64,000 bases of DNA. Origin: BD1-7 clade bacterium (lineage in GTDB: Bacteria > Pseudomonadota > Gammaproteobacteria > Pseudomonadales > DT-91). The DNA lies in assembly GCA_902705865.1 (NCBI GenBank), contig CACSIO010000012.1, positions 372,001 through 436,000 of the forward strand, written 5' to 3'. Of this stretch, positions 45,496 to 53,449 are shown one piece after another; position 1 is the first letter of the stretch, and the number at the start of each line of letters is the position of its first letter. The notes under the pieces were generated by a model. That model did not search any database and was not told the DNA's origin. It was given only the letters and a program-made list of their open reading frames with translations. Made by a program: the position numbers and the translations under genes.

Positions 45496-47485
45496 TCAAA
45501 AATATCAGGTTCCTCGGCGTACTTTTGTCTGGTTACTTATCGCCCAGACGTTTTTATTACTACCTCATCTAATCCGTTATCCGACATTGGTTGTGCCGAT
45601 TTGGCTGATTGCCAGTGGTTGGCGCATTATGATTTACCGCGCGCGTTGGTCGCACCCGTCAACATGGGTGAAAGCGACGTTAATTGTGTTTGGTGTAGCG
45701 GCGGTTGCTGCACAGGGCTTCGGCTATTTCAGCCTGGATACCAGTGTCGCCGTGCTGTTGGTTGCGTTTTTACTGAAGTTCATCGAAATGCGCACGCGGC
45801 GGGATGTACTAGTTGTTATCTATCTCGGGTACTTTGTGATTGTAACCTGGCTGTTGATGGATCAGACCATGTTGGCCGGTGCTTATTTGATAATCTCCTT
45901 GCTGTTAGTAACAACCTGCTTGGTTACTTTGCATGTTGATAAAGATACTGGGGATTGGCACTTTCCGTTAGTTTTTTCGGCAAAGGCATTAGCGGTATCA
46001 GTGCCGATTATGGTTGTCGGTTTTATGGTGTTTCCACGGCTAGATCCATTTTGGTCTGTTCCAATACAGGGTAAGAATGGCGGAGTCACGGGGATCAGCG
46101 ATAGCATGTCACCGGGTAATATCAGTCAATTAGCGCAATCAGATCGCTTGGCCTTTAGGGTTGAATTTGATGGGGAGGCACCTGCGATGCGAGAGCGTTA
46201 TTGGCGCGCTATCGTATTGAGCCGGTTTGATGGAAAAACTTGGCACCCACTAGACGAGATTGGTCTTCCTCAACCTCCGTTGGACGACATTGTTAAGCCG
46301 GATGCCGCATTGCCACAAGGTTATCGCATCGTGATGGAGCCCCATCAGGAGAAGTGGCTGTTTACTTTGCCCGGCACAATATCGATCGATACGAAAGCGC
46401 ATTTCCAGCGGGACTTCACACTACGTTCACTTGTGCCAATCTTTCAAAAAAAGTCTTTGCGGTATGAGTGGCTTCCAGGCGCGCAACTCGGTACTGAAAT
46501 CTATCGCTATCATCATCGGGAAAACCTGTTTGTTCCTGAAGGATTTAACCCTCGAGCGCTGGCTCTCGCCGAACAGATGGTTCAGCAAAGTAGTTCTGTT
46601 GAAGATTACATGTCTCGTGTGGAAGGTTTTTTCCGTCAGAATGCGTTCACCTATACGTTAAGCCCCGGTGAACTGGGTAGAAACTCGATAGATGAATTCC
46701 TGTTTGATGGGCAACGCGGGTTTTGTGAGCACTACGCGAGTGCTTACGTTGTGCTGATGCGTGCTGCGGGAGTACCGGCCAGAGTTGTGACCGGTTACTT
46801 GGGGGGCGAGAAAAATTCGTATGAAAATTATCTTTCGGTTCGCCAGATGGATGCTCATGCTTGGACGGAGGTTTGGGTTGACGGTAAAGGCTGGGTGCGT
46901 GTTGATCCGACCGGGTTTGTAGCACCGGATCGTATTGAGTACGGTAGTCAGGCAGCCTTAAGTGGCGATGAGAATTTTCTATCAGGTTCGCCGTTCTCTT
47001 CACGACATTACGAAGGACTGTCTTGGTTATCAGCGATTGAGCAGCGCTATGAGCAGCTTAATTATCTTTGGGTTACACAGGTTTTAAGTTTTCATTCTGA
47101 TACACAGAAAAACACACTAAAGAGACTCTTGGGCGATGTCTCACCCCAGCGTATTGCGTTGTTTGTGATGGGCGTTTTTATTTCGGTTACTGGCCTTGTC
47201 TTTATCGTACTCTATCTGCGCCAATTACCACCGCCGCTTCCGCCTGTCGAGAGGGAGTATCAACGGCTATTGAAGCGCCTCAGCCGCGAGGGTTTCGATA
47301 AAGACGTCGGTGAAGGGCCGATGGATTTTGCTGCGAGGGTGACAGAAGCGTACCCCAATCGTGCTGATATCAAAGGCGTTTTTGAATGCTATCGAGACCT
47401 GGCCTACAGGCCACATATTTCTGAGGAAGTGTTCAAAAAGAACCTGGATGTTTTTTCAAAAACCATTCGTGCACTTAAGTTCTGA
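45488..47485 (+). CDS. TgpA-like transglutaminase membrane protein
   Basis: Inner-membrane protein of 665 aa like Pseudomonas TgpA, a periplasmic transglutaminase essential in that genus. It has about five to six N-terminal helices (DUF3488, to about residue 190), then a periplasmic transglutaminase-like domain with probable catalytic Cys413 (RGFCEHYASAYVVLMRAAG), His457 (QMDAHAWTEVWV) and Asp473 (VRVDPTGF), then a further helix near 560-580 and a cytoplasmic DUF4129-like C-terminus. The start overlaps the DUF58 gene by 8 bp. The triad is intact, so activity is expected. Confidence 0.92.
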   Translation: MADQKYQVPRRTFVWLLIAQTFLLLPHLIRYPTLVVPIWLIASGWRIMIYRARWSHPSTWVKATLIVFGVAAVAAQGFGYFSLDTSVAVLLVAFLLKFIEMRTRRDVLVVIYLGYFVIVTWLLMDQTMLAGAYLIISLLLVTTCLVTLHVDKDTGDWHFPLVFSAKALAVSVPIMVVGFMVFPRLDPFWSVPIQGKNGGVTGISDSMSPGNISQLAQSDRLAFRVEFDGEAPAMRERYWRAIVLSRFDGKTWHPLDEIGLPQPPLDDIVKPDAALPQGYRIVMEPHQEKWLFTLPGTISIDTKAHFQRDFTLRSLVPIFQKKSLRYEWLPGAQLGTEIYRYHHRENLFVPEGFNPRALALAEQMVQQSSSVEDYMSRVEGFFRQNAFTYTLSPGELGRNSIDEFLFDGQRGFCEHYASAYVVLMRAAGVPARVVTGYLGGEKNSYENYLSVRQMDAHAWTEVWVDGKGWVRVDPTGFVAPDRIEYGSQAALSGDENFLSGSPFSSRHYEGLSWLSAIEQRYEQLNYLWVTQVLSFHSDTQKNTLKRLLGDVSPQRIALFVMGVFISVTGLVFIVLYLRQLPPPLPPVEREYQRLLKRLSREGFDKDVGEGPMDFAARVTEAYPNRADIKGVFECYRDLAYRPHISEEVFKKNLDVFSKTIRALKF

Positions 47486-47571
47486 TAGCCCCCTACAAAG
47501 GGGTTGATTTGGCAGACTAACGGGCGCACAGTAATCACATACAGAGCGTGACGGGATGGATATTTTCTTCC

Positions 47572-48945
47572 ATGGCTAAAGATTCGGATAAAAAGACTCT
47601 CAGTAAGATTAAGACCAAAGGCTGGCAACGCCAACTCAGTATGGCGCGTGCTGGAACGGTCGCTGGGGTAGGGGCTGCCACCAAAATGATGGGATCTATG
47701 TGGTTGTCACCGCAAGCTCGTCAAGCGCGCAATAAGGAAATACTCTCAGAACAGGCTCAGTACCTCGCCGATGAGTTGGGTAAGTTAAAGGGTAGTGTGG
47801 TAAAAGTTGGGCAGTTAATGGCCCTCTATGGCGAGCATATCTTGCCCGAAGAAGTTGTTGATGCCCTGCGTACCCTCGAAGAACAAACAACAGCACTTGC
47901 GTGGGAGGCGATTGAGCCTCAACTAAGAAATGCGCTGAAAGACGACTATAGCCACTTTGATATTGAGCTTGATCCCATCGGTGCGGCCTCATTGGCACAA
48001 GTTCATCGGGCAATACATCTGCCCAGTGGCGATGATGTATGTCTCAAAATACAGTACCCCGGTGTTTCAACTTCCATTGATTCTGATCTGAATGCTGTGG
48101 CACAGCTACTGAAGATGAGCCACCTAGTGACGGCGGGTCAACCGTTTGATGAGTGGTTAGATGAAATGCGCCAGTTGCTGGCTTACGAAGTGGATTATTT
48201 TCGTGAGGCGGCCCTAACGCATAAGTTTTCAGAGCGTTTGGCGAATCACGAAATCTTTCATGTACCGACCATTTACGATCAATATGTGTCGCAAACATTG
48301 ATCGTATCAAGTTATGAATCTGGCTATGCAGTAAACCACCCAGCCGTTGCGGAATTGTCTCAGGCACGCCGAAATCGTTTGGCGAAAGCCTTTTTGGGTT
48401 TGTTTATTAAGGAATTGTTTGAGTGGGGCGAACTGCAAACAGACCCTAACTTCGGTAACTACCGCGTTCAGATTGATGAAAACGGTGACGATCGTATCGT
48501 ATTACTCGATTTTGGTGCCGTTCTTAGTTATGACGATGCCTTTCTCATGCCTGTGAAAGATATGCTGTTAGGCGCTTATCAATCGGACTACGAACGTATT
48601 CGTCGTGGTGCGGTTGCCTTGGGTATTATGCAAGAAGATTATCCGGATGCCGTTCATGATGATTTTGCTGAGCTGTGTTTGTTGCTGGTTGAGCCGTTCG
48701 TGCATCAAAGTCGCGACACTGATCCATCGCAGGTGAATACCAAAGGTGAATATCGTTGGCATAGTAGTCGTTTGCCAAAACGCGCTGCCAAACATGCCGC
48801 AACCTCGGCCATGAGCAAGTATTTTGCCGTACCTCCGAAGGAATTTGCGTTTTTGAGTCGCAAGTTGTTGGGCGTGTACTCGTTTATTGCAGCGCTGGAT
48901 GCTGAGTTTAACCCCGACGAAATGCTTGATCGTTTCGTCGATTAA
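47572..48945 (+). CDS. ABC1/UbiB family kinase-like protein
   Basis: Atypical protein-kinase-like (ADCK/AarF) protein of 457 aa. Key family features: the KxGQ motif as KVGQLMAL at residues 78-85, the Ala-rich loop AASLAQVHRA, a VAIK-like lysine in CLKIQYPGV, ExD as EVDYFREA, and the DFG-like LLDFGAVLSYDD after QTDPNFGNYRV. UbiB itself is longer and has C-terminal membrane helices, which are absent here, so this is a soluble paralogue rather than UbiB. ATG 47572 is chosen; a GTG eight codons upstream is also open. The following two genes lie close behind (37 and 3 bp). Confidence 0.9.
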   Translation: MAKDSDKKTLSKIKTKGWQRQLSMARAGTVAGVGAATKMMGSMWLSPQARQARNKEILSEQAQYLADELGKLKGSVVKVGQLMALYGEHILPEEVVDALRTLEEQTTALAWEAIEPQLRNALKDDYSHFDIELDPIGAASLAQVHRAIHLPSGDDVCLKIQYPGVSTSIDSDLNAVAQLLKMSHLVTAGQPFDEWLDEMRQLLAYEVDYFREAALTHKFSERLANHEIFHVPTIYDQYVSQTLIVSSYESGYAVNHPAVAELSQARRNRLAKAFLGLFIKELFEWGELQTDPNFGNYRVQIDENGDDRIVLLDFGAVLSYDDAFLMPVKDMLLGAYQSDYERIRRGAVALGIMQEDYPDAVHDDFAELCLLLVEPFVHQSRDTDPSQVNTKGEYRWHSSRLPKRAAKHAATSAMSKYFAVPPKEFAFLSRKLLGVYSFIAALDAEFNPDEMLDRFVD

Positions 48946-48982
48946 TAAACCGACATTACCATCACAATAAGGATAAAAACCG

Positions 48983-49444
48983 ATGGATTTGGAATCGATA
49001 GAACAGATTAAACAACTGAAAGCCCGGTATTTCAGATGTCTTGATACAGCTGATTTTGCCGGTATGAAAACCGTTTTTGCCGACGACTGTTTTATTCATT
49101 ATCGCAGCCCGAGTTATGACCACAAAAAGCAGGGGTGGGATGAAATTGAAGCGTTTTTGAAAGAATCCTTCAATACTCGACGATTTGGGATGCATACCGG
49201 TCACCACCCAGAAATCAGTGTGGAAGGTGATCGTGCCACGGGTACGTGGTATCTGACGGATTATTTTGTCAGTCTTGATCATGATATTCAGATCGAAGGC
49301 AGTGCTCTCTACCATGATCAATACCAGCGAATTGATGGAGTTTGGAAGTTAGTGCGTAGTGAGTACGATCGTTTGTTTGAACAGATTACGCCGCGTCGTA
49401 AAGATCAACTTATTACGGCTTGTCCGATCAAGAGAGCCGATTAA
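48983..49444 (+). CDS. SnoaL-like (NTF2-fold) protein
   Basis: Small cytosolic protein of 153 aa with the NTF2/SnoaL_4 cone fold, seen from IEQIKQLKARYFRCLDTADF at the N-terminus, the central HTGHHPEISVEGDRATGTWY strand pair and a final strand YQRIDGVWKLVRSEYDRLFE. The family includes polyketide cyclases, dehydratases and many proteins without known activity. It lies between the ABC1 gene and the MtfA-like gene in one tight unit. Its substrate cannot be read from sequence. Confidence 0.82.
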   Translation: MDLESIEQIKQLKARYFRCLDTADFAGMKTVFADDCFIHYRSPSYDHKKQGWDEIEAFLKESFNTRRFGMHTGHHPEISVEGDRATGTWYLTDYFVSLDHDIQIEGSALYHDQYQRIDGVWKLVRSEYDRLFEQITPRRKDQLITACPIKRAD

Positions 49445-49447
49445 TAC

Positions 49448-50344
49448 ATGCTTGCCGCGCGTATCTCCCACAACCTGATGGACTTGTTTCGGGTTGTGTT
49501 TTCACCGGTCATTGGCTTTTGTCGTTACCTCGGGTTGCTGCCACAACTGACACCTGATCACAGTGCGTTATGGCAGAAGCCGTGGTCAGACTATTTGAGC
49601 CAGACTGTCGCATTTTATCGCGCGTTATCAGACACCGACCGATGTATTTTTGAGCAGCGCGTGCTCCTATTTTGGCAAACGACGCAAATTGAAGGTGGGG
49701 TGGCAACGGTTGTTGATGATCACGACAAACTATTGGTAGCGGCCAGTGCCATTATCCCTGTTTGGCAGTTTCCGGGTTGGCACTATGTGAATTTGAAGCG
49801 GGTTATTTTGTTGCCAGCTTCGTTCAATGACAATTTCGAGTGTGGTCAGAGCGATTCAGCGATTACTGGAATGGTGGGAACCGGGCCGATGTTTGGAAAG
49901 ATGGCGCTATCCAAGCCTGCATTGCATCAAGGATTCACTCTTGATCGAGATAAGCAGAACGTAGGTATCCACGAGTTTGTGCATCTTGTTGATGGCGCAG
50001 ATGGAAAAATCGACGGCATACCGGAGCGCCTTATGGATCATGCGTATGCATTGCCATGGGTTGCGTTGATTCAGCAGAAGATTAAACAGATCCACCGCAA
50101 GCGTTCGAATATCCGTGATTATGGTGCAACTAACGAAGCGGAGTTTTTTAGTGTAGCCTCCGAGTATTTTTTTGAACGCCCGGCGATGCTTAAACGCAAA
50201 CATCCCAAGCTTTATCAGGCGTTAAACACGATTTACCGGCAAGACACTGCAGCGATTAACGTTGAAATTAGGCCCCGCGCTAAAGCGCCTTGTCCCTGCG
50301 GCAGTGGCAAGCGTTATAAGCGCTGTTGCATGCCACAGAGATAA
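49448..50344 (+). CDS. MtfA-like zinc peptidase with C-terminal SEC-C motif
   Basis: Protein of 298 aa in the MtfA/M90 family; E. coli MtfA is a metallopeptidase that controls the glucose PTS regulator Mlc. The zinc site is HEFVH (His175, Glu176, His179) with the third ligand probably Glu232 in NEAEFFSVASEYFFE. Unlike ordinary MtfA (about 265 aa) it ends in a SEC-C zinc-binding motif, CPCGSGKRYKRCC, with Cys282, Cys284, Cys293 and Cys294. SEC-C tails bind SecB/ribosome partners in SecA and occur in proteins of unknown role. It starts 3 bp after the SnoaL gene. Family assignment is firm; the target is unknown. Confidence 0.9.
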   Translation: MLAARISHNLMDLFRVVFSPVIGFCRYLGLLPQLTPDHSALWQKPWSDYLSQTVAFYRALSDTDRCIFEQRVLLFWQTTQIEGGVATVVDDHDKLLVAASAIIPVWQFPGWHYVNLKRVILLPASFNDNFECGQSDSAITGMVGTGPMFGKMALSKPALHQGFTLDRDKQNVGIHEFVHLVDGADGKIDGIPERLMDHAYALPWVALIQQKIKQIHRKRSNIRDYGATNEAEFFSVASEYFFERPAMLKRKHPKLYQALNTIYRQDTAAINVEIRPRAKAPCPCGSGKRYKRCCMPQR

Positions 50345-50359
50345 TAAATACTCAGTAGA

Positions 50360-51478
50360 TCACTTCTCGGCGTTGACGCCACGATAGATAACACGGCGTA
50401 CAAAAAACGGAAACAACACCGTTTTCACTATAGAGCGCGGAACTCTTACGCTGAAACCTTGTGGGGTAAAGACCCGCATTCCTTCTTTCTGCACACCAAG
50501 AATAGAGCCCCACCGAAAACGTGTTGCTTTGAAGCGTTTCATGGTTTTGGGCTTGCCTTCCAATACTGCCGCTATGTTGTGCGCAACGGTCATGAAACCG
50601 GCGTTTCGCGCAGAGCTTCTGTTAGGGTCGCTGGCTGCAATATCCCCGACCGTAAACACGTTATTGTACCCAGGTACGCGAAGGTACTCGTCGGCGTTAA
50701 CAAAACCCTTTTCGTTAAGCATATCTTCTGGCACAAAGCCGCTATTCGGAGTTAGTTTACCGACAGCCCACAAGGTTAAATCTGCGTGAAAGGTCTGTTG
50801 ACCTGAGCTCCATTCCAATGGTGAGTTAGTAAAATCTTCACAAGTAAATCCATCGGGTATTTCAGCGCGGTGATAAGGGTGTAACTGAACCCCTTGGGTT
50901 TTTAAACGTTGTTCGATGCGGCTGCGTACGCGGGGGTGGTAGCCGGGTAGGGGTTGTGACTGGCTGTAAAACAAGTGAACCCGTTTGCCAGGGTGCAGTT
51001 CTTTCACATTGGAGGCAACACTGACACCAGTTGCACCGCCGCCAATGATAGCCACTTTATCGGCATTAGAAAGTTGTGAGGCGGCTTGTGTGAGACCGCT
51101 TTCAATGTCATCTAGGCTCTGTAAACGGTTGTTACGCCAGAAGCCATTTGTTACGCCTGAGGCAATCACAAGTATGTCGTAGGTTTCTACAACATTGGAT
51201 CCATCTGCCAGTTTTACCGTGACGGCTTGTGTATGTGCATCGACGGTTTCAATGGTGCCATGTATGGTTTTAACCCCATCCAAGTGGCGGTATCGACCAA
51301 ACCGCATTAAATAATTTTGTTTCCAGGTTTCAGGCTGTGTCAGACGGGTGCCAAGCTCTTGGCCACTGACCAGACAGGGCTTTGCCGAAATACCGATAAT
51401 GTCGTAGTGCTTTTTTAAATGGACAGCTACCAGTAAGCCGGTATCCCCAAAGCCGGCAATGATGATCCTTTTTTTCAT
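50360..51478 (-). CDS. FAD-dependent NAD(P)H oxidoreductase (NDH-2/FSP1-like)
   Basis: Pyridine-nucleotide-disulfide-oxidoreductase-fold protein of 372 aa. The N-terminal FAD-binding motif is IIIAGFGDTGLLVAVHL, the central NAD(P)H motif VAIIGGGATGVSVASNV, and the FAD-closing segment NVFTVGDIAASDPNRSSAR. It has no paired redox cysteines, so it is not a disulfide reductase; it resembles the NDH-2/AIF-like quinone reductases. The C-terminal 60 residues carry a basic/hydrophobic segment (IVKTVLFPFFVRRVIYRG) that could attach it to the membrane. It is convergent with the MtfA-like gene, with 15 bp between the stops. Confidence 0.85.
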   Translation of the reverse strand: MKKRIIIAGFGDTGLLVAVHLKKHYDIIGISAKPCLVSGQELGTRLTQPETWKQNYLMRFGRYRHLDGVKTIHGTIETVDAHTQAVTVKLADGSNVVETYDILVIASGVTNGFWRNNRLQSLDDIESGLTQAASQLSNADKVAIIGGGATGVSVASNVKELHPGKRVHLFYSQSQPLPGYHPRVRSRIEQRLKTQGVQLHPYHRAEIPDGFTCEDFTNSPLEWSSGQQTFHADLTLWAVGKLTPNSGFVPEDMLNEKGFVNADEYLRVPGYNNVFTVGDIAASDPNRSSARNAGFMTVAHNIAAVLEGKPKTMKRFKATRFRWGSILGVQKEGMRVFTPQGFSVRVPRSIVKTVLFPFFVRRVIYRGVNAEK

Positions 51479-51769
51479 GGTTACCTATAGAGACTATTGC
51501 TGAATTTTGGTCAGGACTATACGTAGATCCGTATTAAAATGACATTAATAAACCGTTATTTCGCGGTTCGCTCGTTTTGATTTTGGTGTGCCTCTGAAGG
51601 CTACCGCTTTTCAGATCACTATTAGGTGAACAATCCAACATCCTTTGGTCGAATAGTGATCTAAAGGTTGGTTAAGATAACCTTCAGATACTTGCTTGGC
51701 GCTAGATAAACCGGCATTCTGCCGGCTCTTCGTTTGCTACACTCGGCCACGGTCAGTTCAAAAAGTGCC

Positions 51770-52633
51770 ATGAATCACGTTGAATCTCAATCTCCTTCTC
51801 TAACGGCAATGTTGTGGATGACAGGTGCTATCGCGTCGTTTTGTGCCTTGGCATCTGGCGGAAAAGTGCTGAGCGGCATTATTCCCACGGCAGAGATACT
51901 GTTTATAAGATCTCTGATGGGGTTGTTGATTGTTTCGCTAGCGCTGTTTTACTCGGGTCGTCGGAGCGCGTTTAAAACCGAAAATATGCGATTGCAGGTT
52001 TTTCGTAACATCTTTCATTATGCCGGGCAGTATGGATGGTTTTTGGGATTTGGGTTTCTTCCTTTAGCCGAGGTTTTTGCACTGGAATTTACTGTGCCGG
52101 TTTGGACGGCGCTTATTGCCAGTGCCTTTCTTGGTGAGACAATCTCTGCCAAAAAACGAATCGCTATTGTTTTAGGATTAGTCGGTGTTTTGATTATCGT
52201 GCAGCCCGGGCTTCAAATCGTTCAACCGGCTGCGTTAATCGTGTTGGCTGCAGCTTTTTGTTATGCCGTTTCACATTCTGCGACAAAGGCTCTATCGGCT
52301 TATGATTCGCCGATGACTGTGCTGTTTTACATGTGCCTGATTCAAGCCCCAATGGGCTTGGTGCTTAGCGTGTTTGATTGGGTCTGGCCTAACCATGTTC
52401 AGTTACTGTGGATATTGATGATTGCGTTGACCGCATTGTCGGCACACTTTTGTATGACGAAAGCCATGCAATGCGCTTCCGTGACCACCGTGGTTACGAT
52501 GGATTTTATGCGTCTTCCGACCATCATGGTGGTGGGGGTGGTGTTTTTCGCAGAGAGGCCTGAGATTTCTTTGGTGATTGGCGGGTTGTTTATGTTGGCG
52601 AGTAATCTGGTGAGTGTATCTCGGCGTCGTTGA
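51770..52633 (+). CDS. EamA/DMT family permease
   Basis: Permease of 287 aa with ten hydrophobic segments in two EamA repeats (first repeat around GKVLSGIIPTAEILFIRSLM, second around FCYAVSHSATKALSAYDSP). The ATG at 51770 is preferred; an upstream in-frame start at 51734 would add 12 polar residues and has no ribosome site. It belongs to the same superfamily as the gene at 5.1-6.0 kb, but the two are different in sequence. The substrate is unknown. It is monocistronic, with an inverted repeat after its stop. Confidence 0.87.
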   Translation: MNHVESQSPSLTAMLWMTGAIASFCALASGGKVLSGIIPTAEILFIRSLMGLLIVSLALFYSGRRSAFKTENMRLQVFRNIFHYAGQYGWFLGFGFLPLAEVFALEFTVPVWTALIASAFLGETISAKKRIAIVLGLVGVLIIVQPGLQIVQPAALIVLAAAFCYAVSHSATKALSAYDSPMTVLFYMCLIQAPMGLVLSVFDWVWPNHVQLLWILMIALTALSAHFCMTKAMQCASVTTVVTMDFMRLPTIMVVGVVFFAERPEISLVIGGLFMLASNLVSVSRRR

Positions 52634-52674
52634 TCGAGATTGAGAAAGATAGACGTACTCCGGATGTTAAATGA

Positions 52675-52717
52675 ATAAGCATGATCACTTGCCTGAAGGG
52701 CCGGTGATCATGCTTAT
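52675..52717. terminator. Long inverted repeat between convergent genes
   Basis: ATAAGCATGATCAC (52675-52688) and GTGATCATGCTTAT (52704-52717): a perfect 14-bp stem with a 15-nt loop. It lies between the convergent EamA and outer-membrane protein genes, so it may stop transcription from both sides, but it has no T-tract. Confidence 0.5.
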
Positions 52718-52755
52718 CGTTTCGAAAAATAGAAGGGAGGACGCGAGGGTAGAAT

Positions 52756-53364
52756 TCAGAATGTATACGAAAAGCCCAAGTTGAAGTCGCTGAAACCTTT
52801 GATCTTTCCATTCCCGACATTGCGCTTCCAATTCAGTGATATCGTATAGCGTCTTGCCAGTATAAAGTCGGTTCCGGCACCGGTTTGTAGAAGAAAGCTC
52901 CGTTCATTTGAATACTCGTTTAAGCTTGGAAATGTTCTGCTGTTGTAGACTGATTTTTGTCTTACCCAGTCAGGCCCGACACGAAGGTAAGGCGAGAACC
53001 AAGGTGTAACAGGGTAAGAAAATTTAGCCGTTAGTGACCAACTGTCGAGTGTAAACTCTGCTGTACCGCCGCCTATACCTGTGTCGGAGGATACGTAGCT
53101 GTTGTAGCCAGCTTCGACGGACACCCAAGGGTAGATTCGATAGCCAAGATAAATACTGCTACTGAAGTTAAAAATCTCATCAAATACATCTAGAACGATG
53201 CTCGGTCCAAATACGTCAGTATCCGCTGTTGATCGGCCCACATTAGCGCCTAAGTAGACCCCTGAGACTGGCATAACGCCGTCATCGTTCGCAGACTGTG
53301 CTATTGCATTTGGAGCAAGAGAGCAGGCGATCACTGCTGCTTGTGCTGCTATTAGCTTTTTCAT
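52756..53364 (-). CDS. Outer-membrane beta-barrel protein
   Basis: Small outer-membrane protein of 202 aa. It has a Sec signal (residues 1-22, ending NAIA before QSAND), then about eight amphipathic strands (GVYLGANVGRSTADT, SSIYLGYRIYPWVSVEAGYN, WSLTAKFSYPVTPWFSPYLR, YTISLNWKRNVGNG) and the terminal Phe signal FNLGFSYTF needed for barrel insertion, as in OmpW/OmpX/OmpA-type barrels. It is the last gene of a minus-strand unit behind the giant Ig-like lipoprotein (85-bp gap). I infer that it works with that protein at the cell surface. Confidence 0.82.
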   Translation of the reverse strand: MKKLIAAQAAVIACSLAPNAIAQSANDDGVMPVSGVYLGANVGRSTADTDVFGPSIVLDVFDEIFNFSSSIYLGYRIYPWVSVEAGYNSYVSSDTGIGGGTAEFTLDSWSLTAKFSYPVTPWFSPYLRVGPDWVRQKSVYNSRTFPSLNEYSNERSFLLQTGAGTDFILARRYTISLNWKRNVGNGKIKGFSDFNLGFSYTF

Positions 53365-53449
53365 GAAATAGTCCCTTGTGTTGTTGCTTCCTAATGGGCA
53401 GGCCAGTATCGACCTGCCGATTTCCTACTTTTGCTCAAAGTCAGAAGAG

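Noticed and set aside
47490-47510. CCCC/GGGG hairpin after the transglutaminase gene
   Set aside because: The stem is only 4 bp and no T-run follows.
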